NCBI GenBank assembly: GCA_035079385.1
Contig: JAVHKY010000018.1
Span: 2,728,001 to 2,792,000 of the forward strand
Length of the DNA: 64,000 nucleotides
DNA from: Aspidiotus rigidus
Taxonomy: Eukaryota > Arthropoda > Insecta > Hemiptera > Diaspididae
Reading direction: 5' to 3'
The translations under genes and the position numbers were made by a program. The notes beneath the pieces are model-generated. The model was not told the origin of the DNA and ran no database searches. It saw only the letters and a program-made list of their open reading frames with translations. Below are positions 1-16,729 of the stretch, one piece after another. Each line of letters opens with the position of its first letter. Positions within the stretch are counted from its first letter, which is position 1.

Positions 1-250
1 ACTTTCAAGCTCTGTATGATGACGGAAAGGAGACTTGGAAAAAATTCAAATATTGAGCTGTATTTGATAAAGAGAAATTTGGAAAAGACTTTCGAGCTTG
101 AACTCCCAAGGTCGTGAGGAACAGACTTTAATCTTTATTTAGAAAAAGTATAGACAAAGAAACCCCCATAAACAGGTTCCTTGTTGCTGACGAATTAGTC
201 TGAATGGATTGAATTTTTTGAGTTCTTTGAATTTTTCTACAAAGTAGGTT
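1..250. repeat. Dispersed repeat family fragment
   Basis: This stretch has the words that recur across the window: runs like GACTTGGAAAAA, GAGCTGTAT..GATA, and a distal CCCCCATAAA.CAGGTTCC. Related copies are near 15.5, 22.4, 28.7, 41.7, 43.0, 47.1-47.5 and 53.9-54.3 kb. No coding potential was recognised. Confidence 0.6.
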
Positions 251-441
251 TGTTCAATCTATACCGCCGTAAGATAAGAGAGAGTACGACTTTATACCTG
301 AAGAGAGGGTATACACATAGATAAGCAAAACCTACCCCATTCTGCGCACTACTCACTCGCTTTCTAGAGTTTCTATTGAGAATGTAAAACCCGTTTTTCA
401 CGGCGATCAGTAGGAAACAAAACAAGGTACGAGAATGTACA
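251..441 (+). repeat. 5' LTR of BEL/Pao element
   Basis: Matches 4350-4539 over its full length with about ten substitutions or indels by eye. It ends in TGTACA and is followed directly by the primer-binding site. Confidence 0.9.
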
Positions 442-444
442 TTT

Positions 445-461
445 TGGGGGCTGTTCGGGAT
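445..461 (+). other. Primer-binding site, tRNA-Pro-like
   Basis: The bases TGGGGGCTGTTCGGGAT, three bases after the LTR, resemble the classical tRNA-Pro primer site TGGGGGCTCGTCCGGGAT with one gap and one mismatch. Placement and sequence both fit minus-strand priming. Confidence 0.75.
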
Positions 462-576
462 TGTCAATGTAATACTGTAATTTGCCGAAAAATTTCGCGA
501 TTTCTTTACCGTGCCGATTCAAATTCGTAAAAAGTTCCTACTAATTCTTCCGAAATAATTACTACGATCATTCAAC

Positions 577-1270
577 TTGTTCGATTCGTTATTCAATTTG
601 TACATAAGTGAACTTGTAAATTTGTGCGATATGAACGAGATAAACGTGAATAACGAAAGTGAGCGCAATGCCAACGCTAACGTTCCGCCTTCGTCCTCCG
701 CAACGACTCAACAGTTTTCAAATTTTTCGGACGATTCGGTTGGCGGTGATAATGGAAAGGGCGAAGAGCAAGCCTTTAGAAACTACGTGCATCTACAGCT
801 AACCTGCATCGAAGACGGGTCAAATGACCCAGACAAAACTCATTTTCAGGCAATCGATGAACTCGAGGAGTTAAGTGAGCTAAAAACAAAATTTGATAAT
901 TTTCTAGAATATCACCAAAACGAAGGTCTATTCGATTTTCGTCTAGAATTTGCGCGACGTTCACGCAACATTAAAGCCAAGTTATTACCGCTCGCTAATG
1001 CAAAACGAGCGCGAATAGAGGAAGCAACACATTCACTTCCTAAACTTGCCCCCATCGACGTTCCTAATTTCGACGGCGCCTTAGCTCGATGGGCGAGATT
1101 TAAAGAGGATTTCCTCGAATTCATAAAGCATGATTACATAAAAAACAATGACAGGGAGAAAAGAAGGTATTTGTTCGAAGCCCTCAGAGGAGACGCATTA
1201 TCTCTTGTAGAAAATCTCCAAGACTGCTCCTTTGAGACTGCCTGGGACATCATTGTCAAGTTCTATCAGC
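577..1270 (+). pseudogene. BEL/Pao gag, truncated
   Basis: The encoded protein has an acidic N-terminus, a charged coiled-coil-like stretch (ELEELSELKTKFDNFL), and then a capsid-like region with KLAPIDVPNFDGALARW, the motif typical of the DUF1759 gag domain. It loses its C-terminal part, including any zinc knuckles and the protease. At about codon 230 the sequence passes straight into reverse-transcriptase sequence (RIFWRDSPSDELKY), so a deletion joined gag to pol. The 577 start is only the first in-frame start codon in the open frame. An ATG at 631 (MNEINVNN) is an equally reasonable start. Confidence 0.8.
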
Positions 1271-4093
1271 GTATATTTTGGCGCGACTCTCCTAGCGACG
1301 AGTTAAAGTATATGAATTTGTTGGTTAATTTTTGGGCTAAGACCAGCCGCCTATTTAGCTACTAGATGTCTGAAAGAATTGGCCCACACGGTCGACGATA
1401 ATAATAAGGTTAAAACAATACTCGAGAACAACTTCTATGTTGACGACCTTTTCACTGGTTGCAATGAATTGGAAGAGTGTATTGAAGCTAGAAAACAACT
1501 AATAAACGTACTAGCTTCAGCAGGTTTAGAATTAAAAAAGTGGTGTGCTAATACTCCAGAACTATTGCAACAGTTACCTCCAGAAGACGTCGAATGTGAG
1601 TTTCCCTTCAGCATCGACGATCAACCCACTATAAAAAACTTAGGGCTATTGTGGCTACCGAATGCAGATCTTTTCAAATTCCGATTCTGTCCTAATAAAG
1701 CATCTGAAACTAGGACCAAACGTCAGGTCTTATCCGAGATTTCGCGATTCTTCAATCCGGTCGGATTTGTAGGGCCTCTTACAGTCAGAGCGAAAATTTT
1801 TATGCAGGAGATCTGGAAACTTAATTCTATTCAATTGCCTAAATCACATAAATCAGAAAAAACTTAATCGATAGACTGGGACGAAGAACTTCCCCACGAA
1901 ACATTAACTCAATGTAAGGAATTCACAAGAGAAATAAAAGAGGTAGATCTCATAGAAATACCTAGACTCATATTCCCGTCTGGAAAAATAAAATTCATAG
2001 AACTTCACGGATTTAGTGACGCGTCTGTTTTAGCCTATGGGGCAGTAATTTATACAAGAATCGTAGACCACGAAGGGGATGTTAAAATATCCTTAATAGC
2101 CTCAAAGTCAAGAGTAGCCCCTTTAAAACAACAGCTCACAATTGCTAAACTTGAGTTACGAGCAGCCTCCTTACTAGCTGATTTACAACATAAAATTGTC
2201 TCCGTTTTAGCGAAAACATTAACCATAAGTAAAATACGTCTCTGGTCAGATAGTAAAACTGTACTATTCTGGATTGGTTCGCCATCAGCACGATGGAACG
2301 TGTTTGTAGCAAACCAGGTTAGTCATATACAAATGTTAACAAATGACTGCATTTGGGATTACGTAGAATCGAGTCATAATCCCGCGGACATACTGTCTCG
2401 AGGAACCACACCAAAACAGCTATTAATCTCCAATTGGTTTACTGGCCCTCAGTGGCTTTCAGAGTCCATTGAACCATCGACAGAAATAATCTCATACACT
2501 CCAAACGCCCGTGAAACTACGGAAAGAAAAGTTCTAAAAACACAATTTTCCCTGAGCGTTATCACACGCCAGAGTAATATATTTGAAATAATTGGACTCC
2601 CAGATACAGGGAAATATTCATTTGAATTAATTTTAGGTCAAGGTTTTTCGAAGTTAGTTCGCCTTACAGCTCGTCTCTTACGATATATCCTTAATTCACA
2701 ACCTCACTTTCCGAGAGTGAGCGGTTCTCTAAAGTTTTTCGAAATTCAAAATGCTACCACTCAATTAATAAAACTTTCACAACAAGAGTATTTTTCGAAC
2801 GAATATAAATGTTTAATTAAAGGAGATCCATTAGATCCTTCCAGTGTATTAAGTAGTCTCAACGTCAATAACAACATCATCAGAGTAGGTGGTCGACTCT
2901 CAAATTCTAATCTGTCCTTCGAGCAAAAACATCCTATCGTTCTACACAATAAACATAAGTTATCTCAGTTAATCATTGCACACTACCACATATTAAATCT
3001 TCATGCAGGACCTAAGCTGCTAACATCAACAATACGTCGCCAGTACTGGATACTGAGAGTAAAGGGCTGCATTACTTCGTACGTACATAAATGTATCACT
3101 TGTACTCGTAATAAAGCCAAGGTACTAACCCAAATCATGGCAGATTTACCAGCGGCCCGAGTGAGGCTCGATAAAACTTTCAACAACACAGGGATAGACT
3201 ATGCTGGTCCCCTACAAACAATAATAAAGGGAGGCCGAGGAAAACATAAAACCATAAACAAAGCCTATATAGCAGTTTTCGTCTGTTTCGCCCCCAAAGC
3301 AATTCATTTAGAGTTAGTATCAGATTTAACCACTCAAACATTTATGGCCGCTCTTGCGCGATTCACAAGTCGTAGAGGACTTCCCTCGAACTTATACTCA
3401 GACAATGGCACGACTTTTGTTGGAGCCAATAGGGAACTAAAAGAATTATATTCGTTTCTACATAACAACATCGAGACCATTGAGAAACTCGTCTACGCTC
3501 AAGGCATCAAATGGCATTTTATGCCACCTAGTGGTCCCCATATGGGAGGCTTATGGGAGAGTGGAGTAAGCTCGGTCAAAAAACACTTGACTGCAGTATT
3601 ACACGATAAACCCTTTAATTTCGAAGAATATGCGACTCTCCTAGCACAAATCGAGGCTTGTCTTAACTCGAGACCTTTGAGTGAGGAATCCTCGGATCCA
3701 AATGATCTAAATGCCTTGACTCCGGGGCACTTTCTCATAGGAGGGCCTTTAACAGCCATTCCTAGTCAAAATGTGACAAATATTCCCGAAAACCGTCTAA
3801 AGCGCTGGCAGCAGGTCCAACAAGTTACCCAAATTTTTTGGCGTCGTTGGTCTGCAGAATATCTGAACACGCTTCAACAGAGAACGAAGTGGCGTTTCGT
3901 AAAAGACGATGTGAAAATTAACGACATTGTGATAATTTCAGAAAATAACACACCCCCTACCATCTAGAAATTAGGGCGAATATCGGAATTGCATCCTGGT
4001 AAAGATGGACAGACCAGAGTTGTCACTGTACAAACGAAAAGTGGACCTCTAAAGCGTCCTTGCTCGAAACTCGTCCTCTTACCAACCAATTGA
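1263..4093 (+). pseudogene. BEL/Pao pol (RT, RNase H, integrase), broken
   Basis: The RT segment begins at RIFWRDSPSDELKY. A frameshift near 1335-1345 moves it to the next frame, where it continues as AYLATRCLKELAHTVDD and reaches the catalytic motif FYVDDLFTG at about 1435-1461. An in-frame stop lies at 1865. RNase H follows with HGFSDAS and KLELRA. The integrase has an HHCC zinc finger (about 2965-3110) and a DDE core in the GIDYAGP, YSDNGT and LWESGV contexts. The DUF5641-like tail reads ALTPGHFLIGGPL and LKRWQQVQQ. A second stop at 3965 falls where related proteins have Trp. The frame ends at 4091-4093. The protease and first part of RT are missing. Confidence 0.9.
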
Positions 4094-4336
4094 TTTGTTT
4101 CAGAATCTAAACCCGAAAAAACGAAGTCCTTGGAAGAAAAAACCGAATGATCAATCGGAGAAATATTTGGTCTTGGTCGTCGGAATTAAGAAGAATTTAT
4201 TGTTTATAACACAAGAATGAGAATTTATTTAAGATATTCATAATAGAAGAGAACAAGTTCATTTTGCGCAATCCACTAATAAAGAAATAAAAGTAAAACT
4301 GTTTCTGTAATACCCCTTTCTCTAAGGTCCTGCCTC

Positions 4337-4349
4337 AAGGCGGGGAGGA
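4337..4349 (+). other. Polypurine tract
   Basis: AAGGCGGGGAGGA sits directly before the right LTR, the expected place for the plus-strand primer of reverse transcription. Confidence 0.7.
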
Positions 4350-4539
4350 TATTCAATCTGTAACCCCGTAAGATAAGAGAGAGTACGATTTTATACCTGA
4401 AAAGAGGGTATACACATGATAAGCAAAACCTACCCCATGCTGCGCACTACTCACTCGCTTTCTAGAGTTTCTATTGAAAATGTAAAACCCGTTTTTCACG
4501 GCGATCAGTAGGAAACAAAACAAGGCACGAGAATGTACA
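4350..4539 (+). repeat. 3' LTR of BEL/Pao element
   Basis: Near-identical to 251-441. It begins at TATTCAATCTG just after the polypurine tract and ends at TGTACA. Confidence 0.9.
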
Positions 4540-5145
4540 CCTGCTTTGTGATGAAATTATGGCTTGGCTTACAAATTTTTCTCACAGAGGCGTACGTCTC
4601 CCATTTTGATATATGTAGTATAGGCGTTGTGAACAGTAAGTTAGGCTTTCCAGCTCAAGGACGACCCATCCGCACCGCTCATCCGCCCCATAACGATGTC
4701 AACATTAAGGACTGTCATCAGCATTCATAACGCCAGCAGCTTAGTTTCTCTCTTTCTATTCTCGGGATCACTCGCTCCGCTCGTAAGCCTCCCGACAGTC
4801 GGTCTCCATTTTACTAGGTCTCCGGGTCACGGCTAACGACGTCATACTTGTAGATTTCAAAATTAGGGTACCACTCCTTAACCTCCATTATGCTGAGCTA
4901 GGCCTACTATTAGCCTTCATGAAACCAGGCCTAACATACAGCAGTCTAAAAGCCTATACTAAGACACTTATAGATTACAAGAATGAGGGGAGGTGGATTG
5001 AACTCGCAGATTTCAGAAACAGGCTCGGTGTCGCGATTGATTGATGACGGCTGAAGGAGTGAGAGGAAGGGTAACAATACGGTGGATCATGGATAAGAAT
5101 GCAGCATGTTTGTGAGAGTTATGGATGTTGATGTTGGTGGCCGTA
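4540..5145. other. Intergenic, no gene seen
   Basis: No convincing coding sequence. The stretch contains repeated CTAGGCC / CCTAACATACAG words that return near 5.9 and 7.85 kb, which suggests old repeat DNA. Confidence 0.4.
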
Positions 5146-5149
5146 GGTT

Positions 5150-5460
5150 TTCAGAAGATGCCAAAGTAATGTTGGCCATTATGAAGAGTGATATCGAGAT
5201 CAGGAGTTCCCGGTTTTTTAGCGGTAGAGGAGTAATGTAGTTTATTGTTTGGGAGAAGTTGTGTCGGGAATATAAATGTTGGATAGTTCATTCCAAGTAA
5301 GGAAGTTGATTTGTTGCCCACATATTTCCAGAGCGAAATTATTCGAAAAGTAGAATGAATTGGCGAAAATAAGAAAATCGTGTAGAAGATGAATGGGTTC
5401 GTTCTACTGGCATGGAATATCATCGACATAACGAAACCAACCATATAGAGGACTGAAAGA
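5150..5460 (-). pseudogene. Penelope-like element RT fragment
   Basis: Read on the minus strand, the sequence gives GWFRYVDDIP, the catalytic Y-V-D-D motif of PLE reverse transcriptases. Then, across stops, it gives LHDFL, NNFALEICGQQINFL, matching in order the FLN..FTLEV..S-INFLD segment of the better-preserved PLE at 24.4-24.6 kb. Several stops and frame changes make it a relic. The GIY-YIG part was not found. Confidence 0.65.
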
Positions 5461-5469
5461 GGTGAAAAT

Positions 5470-6130
5470 TTGGTTTATGAGCATGTTCATGAAAACTTAA
5501 AGATGCCCTCATATTGACACCGCAAGGCTTGCGTATGACTGCCCTCGCGAACATCGAAATTATCAAAGTTACCTACGATTTATATGTACAAGTAGTCAAT
5601 GAGGTCATTCCTACCACGTCTACTCTTATCAACCTCACGTTCTACTTCATAATCTCCTCCTTGTCGTCATTTTTTCGTTTTTTTTCGTGCATAATTTGTA
5701 TCCTCTTTTTTTCTCTTCCTCCTCTTTGTTTGCCTTATTTCTGTACAATTTCAGCATAATATTTTTTCTGATATATTGACGTTGTAACCTCAAAACCGCG
5801 GTCACATTTATAGTTTTATTTTTAAAGTGGACCCTGTATAATACGTAGCGTAATATAAAATACTACTTTAGAGACTTGGAAAAACTTTAGAGCCTTCGCT
5901 ACTTTAGGACCTTTTTCTTTCGCCTGCCTGAACTATACTAGGTCTGACATACAATATATTATCATCCCGTCCCATAAACTAGGCATTCTCTATACTAGAG
6001 CTAACGTAATATACTAGACTTCACCTTCCGGATTTATGAGTCAAATGGGATTTGGTATTGAAAATTCAAGAAAGCTTCGACCTAGATAAAGGTAGTATAA
6101 AGAAGGCCTAGATCTACTATAAGCCTAGTA
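5470..6130. other. Intergenic, old repeats
   Basis: No gene seen. It contains T-rich low-complexity sequence (5660-5720) and CTAGRCC-type repeat words. Confidence 0.35.
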
Positions 6131-6134
6131 TAAT

Positions 6135-6375
6135 ATAGTTTGAGAGTCTAAATTTTTCTCGAATCTCGAGCTATATATGATAGCTCAAGAGTTGAAATTT
6201 TTCCAAGTCCCTCTCATCTCATATATAGCTCGATAGTCGGCATTTTTCCAAGTCCCCCTCCTATCATAATTATAGAGCTCGAGAGTGAAATTTTTGTAAG
6301 TCCCTCTCATAACTTATATAGCTCGATAGTCGATTTTTTTCCAAGTCCCTCTCCTATCATTTTTAAATATGACGA
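6135..6375. repeat. Four degenerate ~60-bp tandem repeats
   Basis: The block TCGAGCTATATATGATAG..TTTTTCCAAGTCCCTCTC repeats about four times with a period near 60 bp. Each unit holds AGCTCGA..GT, a T-run, CCAAGTCCC and TATCAT. The same unit appears singly or inverted near 15.5, 22.4, 43.0, 47.4 and 54.1 kb. Confidence 0.65.
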
Positions 6376-6379
6376 CATC

Positions 6380-7200
6380 AAAAGTAGCGAAGGTCTAAAT
6401 TGTTTCCGACTTTTAAAAGGTGGAGGTCTTTGATGACGTCACATAAAGGTCGGACGTGAAGGCGGATGCGGATGTCTCTTGGGAATACTACCCTACCAAA
6501 CCCATGCCCAATAAAACAAATGGCAAGTCCAGCGCTAAAAACTAATCTATTAAAACTTCATAATCGTCCGAACCCCAAACCTACAGAGTCATTTTTTCAT
6601 ATCTGAGGTCATAATTTAGGACGAGAATCTAAGAGTTAAGTTTTATACAGTTAAAGTGATCAGAGAAATCTAAAAGAAAGGAATCGGGAATGCCTTTGCC
6701 AGACACTTCCTAGATCGATCCCATAGTTATTCTTAAATACCAGGTCATCAGAGAGGTCTTGAAATGACTTACAGACGCAGATTCTGGGAGAGGATTTTTT
6801 CACGTGCAAGGATAATATAATTAGGAAATTTGTCTTGAGAAAGACCACCAGATTGGCCGAAACGTCGATCATTATCAAAATAAAAATTCTGTGTGAGAAA
6901 AGCCATGTGTTTTCTTTCCTAAGCAGATTCTGAGGTAGGTACTTGAAGAATTTCTCAAGTTCCAAAACGAATTCTAGAAGCGAATGAAACCGAGCTGCGA
7001 ATTTTATATGGAGTCTGATCTCAATAAAAGTTTGAGGACTTTCTTATCAACTTATTTGTACCTATTTATTTATGAATTTTCCCCTTGTTTAAAAGACGTG
7101 AAGACTCATACCAGTCTCTTCAAAAGTTCTTCATTCAAGAAGAGAATTATAAAAATCAAAAAACTACCTACTCAGTTTTTGAGAGATAGAAGGTGATTTG
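6380..7200. other. Intergenic, no gene seen
   Basis: The short ORFs here have no recognisable motif. GGCCGAAACGTCGATCAT at about 6855-6872 resembles the end motif of some PLEs, but without the full stem-loop. Confidence 0.3.
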
Positions 7201-7205
7201 TTTAT

Positions 7206-7860
7206 ATGATTCATCTTTTTCATGTCCTTTCAGGTGTCTTAACAATGAAATTGCTCATCGAAAAAGCAAATGAATATAACATTCCGCTATACTTGGCTTT
7301 TATTGATTACGAGAAGGAATTTGACTTGATCAAACTCTGGGCGGTGCAAAGAGCTCTCAGGAACTGTAGAATTGATTCCCGATATTGGGAAGTCATCGGA
7401 AGCATCACAGACGAACATACCGCAACTTACAGACTACATGAAGATACTTAACCAGTGAGACCGCACAGAGGAGTGAGACAAGGGACAGTCTATCACCTTA
7501 ACTCTTCACACTCGTAATGAAGGATGTTTTCAAGGAGTTGAACTGGGAAAATATAGGAATCAACGCGAGTGGTAGCCGGATGATGTGGTTTTGATTGCCG
7601 AAAATCAGAAGAAATTAAACAGAATGGTAATATGAACTGAGGGATGAATCCGCAAAAGTTGGACTAAATTTAAACATCAAAAAGACAAAAGTATTGCCCA
7701 ATGATAGCGAGAACCTAATTAAAATTGGCGACCAGGAAATAGAAAACGTATCAAAATTTGCAGTGTACCTGGGACAGAAAATACGATTATCGAAAGAGAA
7801 CCAAAGATGTGAATTAAAACGACGAAAAGGGTTCTATGTTAGGCTAACTAGTCTCATATC
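7206..7860 (+). pseudogene. RTE-like non-LTR retrotransposon RT fragment
   Basis: The first open part carries LAFIDYEKEFDLIKLWAVQRAL, corresponding to the FVDYEKAFD motif A region of RTE-clade reverse transcriptases. A stop follows at about 7449. Beyond it, fragments in shifting frames give RPHRGVRQG (motif B), DDVVLIAEN (motif C), GLNLNIKKTKV and IENVSKFAVYLGQKI. The order and spacing match an RTE RT, and the frame is broken repeatedly. No endonuclease domain or 3' tail was found. Confidence 0.75.
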
Positions 7861-7864
7861 TGTA

Positions 7865-8366
7865 TACTAGGCCCAACATACAGTATACTATGCTTCATTT
7901 TAGGGACGTGGATAAGTTTTACGTTATGGGTTAGCCCTAGGCTCAGTTAATTTTCCCAGCATACCTCTAATATGTAGTAAACAAGGCTCAGTAAGAGCAA
8001 GTTGGGGCGTAGTATGACGTCAAAGGCCTATTCTAGCTAAGCCTATAACTAGGTCGTTCAGGTACAGTGCACTAGCCTCTTACCAAATTCCAAAATATCG
8101 AAGTTGAGAAGGTTTTCAATGCCATCTGAACCCCTTCGATGCTTTTGTATCTTTTTTTTTGCAGGAAATTGCATGCATAGAACTCGTAATTTTCGCAGTT
8201 TCCAATCATCTGTCATGAATTATTTCGCTTTTCTTTCTACGTACTATTGGAAATATTTAGAAGTCTTGAAAGTTCCCTTTCTCTGTATAACTATCTATCG
8301 CAATTTCTAATCTTTCTGTTTTCCTCCAGGCAGGGCAGTGCAAACCATTCCAATGTACAAAAGCAA
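7865..8366. other. Intergenic, no gene seen
   Basis: Contains more CTAGGCC-type repeat words (7860-8060). The small open frame at 8104-8310 shows no known motif. Confidence 0.3.
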
Positions 8367-8660
8367 AAAAAATACTAAGTAGATCCACAAAAATTTTCAA
8401 TATACATAAAATATGGTAACGAATGTGACACAATTCGGTCGAAGACCATTATCAAAGTAAAAGATATCAAATTCGAATAACACGAAACTGAAATTAGAGT
8501 CATAGTTTTTTCCTATTTTGACTCTAATTTTAGTTTCGTGTTATCGCAATTCGATATATCTTTTGTTTCAGTTCCATGGTCTTCGACCCAAATGCGTCAT
8601 ATTTATACTACATACCATATCTGGTGTATATTGAAAGTTTTTGCGGATTCAGTATTTTTC
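8367..8660. repeat. Imperfect palindrome (~290 bp)
   Basis: The left arm (about 8367-8503) is mirrored by the right arm (about 8518-8660). For example, AACACGAAACTGAAATTAGA on the left pairs with TCTAATTTTAGTTTCGTGTT on the right, and the GGTCGAAGACC region pairs with GGTCTTCGACC. Only about 15 bases separate the arms, so a transcript would fold into a long hairpin. It is most likely a foldback MITE. Confidence 0.75.
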
Positions 8661-8669
8661 TCGCATTCA

Positions 8670-9285
8670 TACATCGTAAATTTTCTGGTCCCTCTTCTGA
8701 AATGTATTTCAACTTGTACAATGACCGTTAATTAACCAAAATGGGACCCCCAGTTCATAGTGAGGAAAACAGTCTTCACTTGAAAAGTCTTAGGCCAAAA
8801 TTATCTTCTGGTCGAGCTTATGTTAATTGTAGTCTAGCTTTTATGCTCTAGGGAGAGATTTAGATCAAGATTCCATAGTGATATCTGGCTTAAAGGTGTA
8901 AGGTTCATAGGTCCAAATTTTTTATGAAGATCGGAACTCAAAATTTTTTCGAGTAGGTCAAGGTCATTGATGACATCGTAGAGATCGGATGCGATGTAAC
9001 CCCCGTGGTTTGATATTAGTCTCACGAAGGGTCTTATCATAGCTCTAAATTTTTTCGAGTTTACCCTCTATAACGAATCGAAACTCGAAATTAGATGAAG
9101 GTAAATGATGGCTTTTAAAATAATCGAACGCGGACGTATTCGAGCAAGGTTATTGTTGAAATAATTTCTCTTCATTTCTCAATATTGAATAACGAGAATT
9201 GTCCTAAACTTGGGCTTCTGTTTTCAAAAATTCTCTTCTTTGGATACCTCGAAATTTCCTTCACCAGCTATTTAGAATCATTTCT
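8670..9285. other. 3' flank of catalase, no exon recognised
   Basis: I looked here on the minus strand for the catalase C-terminal exon and did not find it. The small minus-strand open frame at 8834-9040 does not resemble catalase. Confidence 0.35.
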
Positions 9286-9288
9286 CTA

Positions 9289-15076
<5,788 letters not shown>

Positions 15077-15089
15077 CTTAAATCAAAGT

Positions 15090-15425
15090 ATATCGTGTAA
15101 ATAAGTTTTCAACAGGGAACTTGTTTTTGAGAAGGAAAAGAAGCGTGCACCGTTACTTTGGTAAATTGTGGTGCTTAAGGAAGGGCGCGATTTGTATTGT
15201 GGACTTGAAGTTTATGAAGGTTGTCATAGCAATTGAAATGAAGAGGGTTTAACCTAGTTTAGGATGACTGGGCTGAAAGAATTTTAATTTTCGTGCTGCA
15301 CATTTTATGAACAGTGGGACTGAGAATGAAATTAATTTTACTCGAATTGATTTGTTCTTCTAAGCTATGGCTCATCATGATTACAATGAGAAAATTTTGA
15401 GATGTAATTTTAACGGGGAACCTGT
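15090..15425. other. Upstream of catalase, no exon recognised
   Basis: A first catalase exon with the start codon should lie here or further right, but I could not identify one. AACAGGGAACTTG at about 15110 is an inverted fragment of the dispersed repeat. Confidence 0.3.
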
Positions 15426-15429
15426 TCTA

Positions 15430-15790
15430 TGGGGGGCTTTTTGAGAAATTTGTCGTCCACCGTTCAACAAAAAACTTGGGAAAATTTAAACTCTGGAGCC
15501 TATATATGATAGGAGGGGGACAGAATAAATTTCAACTCTCGAGCTATATATGATATGAGTCCCCCTTTTATCTATTATATAGCTCGAGATTCGAGAGAAA
15601 TTTAAACTCTCAAACTATATTATACTAGGCCTATAGTAAACCTAGGCCTTCTTTATACAAACTAGCCTTATCTAGATCTAGGCTTCCTTGAATTCTCAAT
15701 ACCAAATTCCATATGACTCATAAAACGGGTTCCCTGCGTTCCTCGTTTAACTTCGTTATGGAAGCCGTTGTTTTCTTATTGTTATTAATT
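15430..15790. repeat. Dispersed repeat family fragment
   Basis: Holds two or three GAGCTATATATGATA / AAATTTYAACTCTC units in both orientations, then TATACTAGGCC words, then GGGTTCCCTGCG..CCTCGTTTAACTTCGTTA, the distal end seen also at 47.2 and 53.9 kb in reverse order. Confidence 0.6.
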
Positions 15791-16190
15791 TTACTGATGA
15801 GCTAAAATTCATATATACCTGAGAAAAATAATTATGGAGAAAACGGACTTGGAAAAAGCCCGGTGCCTGTTTTATGGAACGTTATCTGGACCATCCTAAA
15901 TTCGAACAAATATGAGCGTGCACAAGAAAGCCGACTTAGTCAGCAAAAAATCAATTTTCAGATTATGATCGATTTTTGTTCCTTGGCGATTCGTTTTTTA
16001 CGTGATTTGAGTAAAAAATGTTCCTAAGAATTTTAGATGCGCAAATTTTGCGATCAAATGCCAAAAAAATAGGCAAAAATCATCAAAAAATGCGCAAATG
16101 TGACCAACAATACAACGACATTTCTCGGCTGTTCACAATACCCTTTGATACCATAGCTTGTTGTCAATCAGCAAGGTTTCCTCTTTCGGA
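15791..16190. other. Intergenic, no gene seen
   Basis: AT-rich. The 77-residue open frame from 16018 has no recognisable features. Confidence 0.3.
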
Positions 16191-16194
16191 AACG

Positions 16195-16725
16195 GTCACA
16201 GGAAAATTCGCCGCGAGAATATTCACCTCAAGAAAATTCCTCGTTGCGTAAAATTCACCGCAGAGACAGGTTAAATTCACCGCGGCTAAAAAAATTCAAT
16301 GCGCTGAAAAAAAAGTTAATTTCTGCTTACGGGAAATTTCATGAATTATAAAAACTACCTCCTTGTCCATAGGGTCGGTAAAAAGTGAACGAAGCACAAA
16401 AGAAAAACAGTGAGCAGTTTTCATTCTTTTTACATGTATTTTTGAACGGATTTGACATTGGGGACGGGATTCGACATCGGTGACATACCTACGACGGATT
16501 CCGGATTATTTTCGCGACGTAGCACACAACCTTTCCCAATTTTATTGTTTTATTTACGACGACTGAAGCAGCAGATCGCTGCTACAATAATGACAACGAA
16601 TTCCCGGACAAAATCCCGAATCCAAATTCCCGAACGATAAATGCCCGAACAAAAAAATTCCCGAACACTGTGTACCCCGAAAAAAAATTCCCGAATCCCA
16701 AGTACCCGAATTTACCAAACTCGTA
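16195..16725. repeat. Interspersed ATTC-CCGCGG and CCCGAA short repeats
   Basis: First (16200-16320) comes AAATTCACCGC(G/A) repeated about four times. Then, at 16590-16720, the hexamer CCCGAA (TTCGGG on the other strand) occurs about eight times at 12-22 bp spacing, usually followed by or preceded by AAATTC/AATTTCC. It looks like one compound repeat region. Confidence 0.6.
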
Positions 16726-16729
16726 AGAA

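Larger units (their letters stand above)
251..4539 (+). mobile_element. BEL/Pao LTR retrotransposon, degenerate
   Basis: This is an LTR element with two near-identical ~190-bp LTRs. A tRNA-Pro-like primer site follows the left LTR and a polypurine tract precedes the right one. The order inside is gag, reverse transcriptase, RNase H, integrase and a C-terminal DUF5641-like region, typical of BEL/Pao. The left LTR starts TGT, the right TAT, and both end in TGTACA. The LTRs differ at about ten positions by eye, so the insertion is not recent. An internal deletion fuses gag to the middle of RT, and the pol frame carries a frameshift and two stops, so it cannot act alone. I could not find a target-site duplication at these boundaries. 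Confidence 0.92.

Noticed and set aside
4533..4730. 65-residue frame starting at the end of the right LTR
   Set aside because: No motif; begins inside the LTR by chance.
6843..6872. Possible hammerhead-like end (GGCCGAAACGTCGATC)
   Set aside because: The CUGAUGA box and a convincing stem II are missing.
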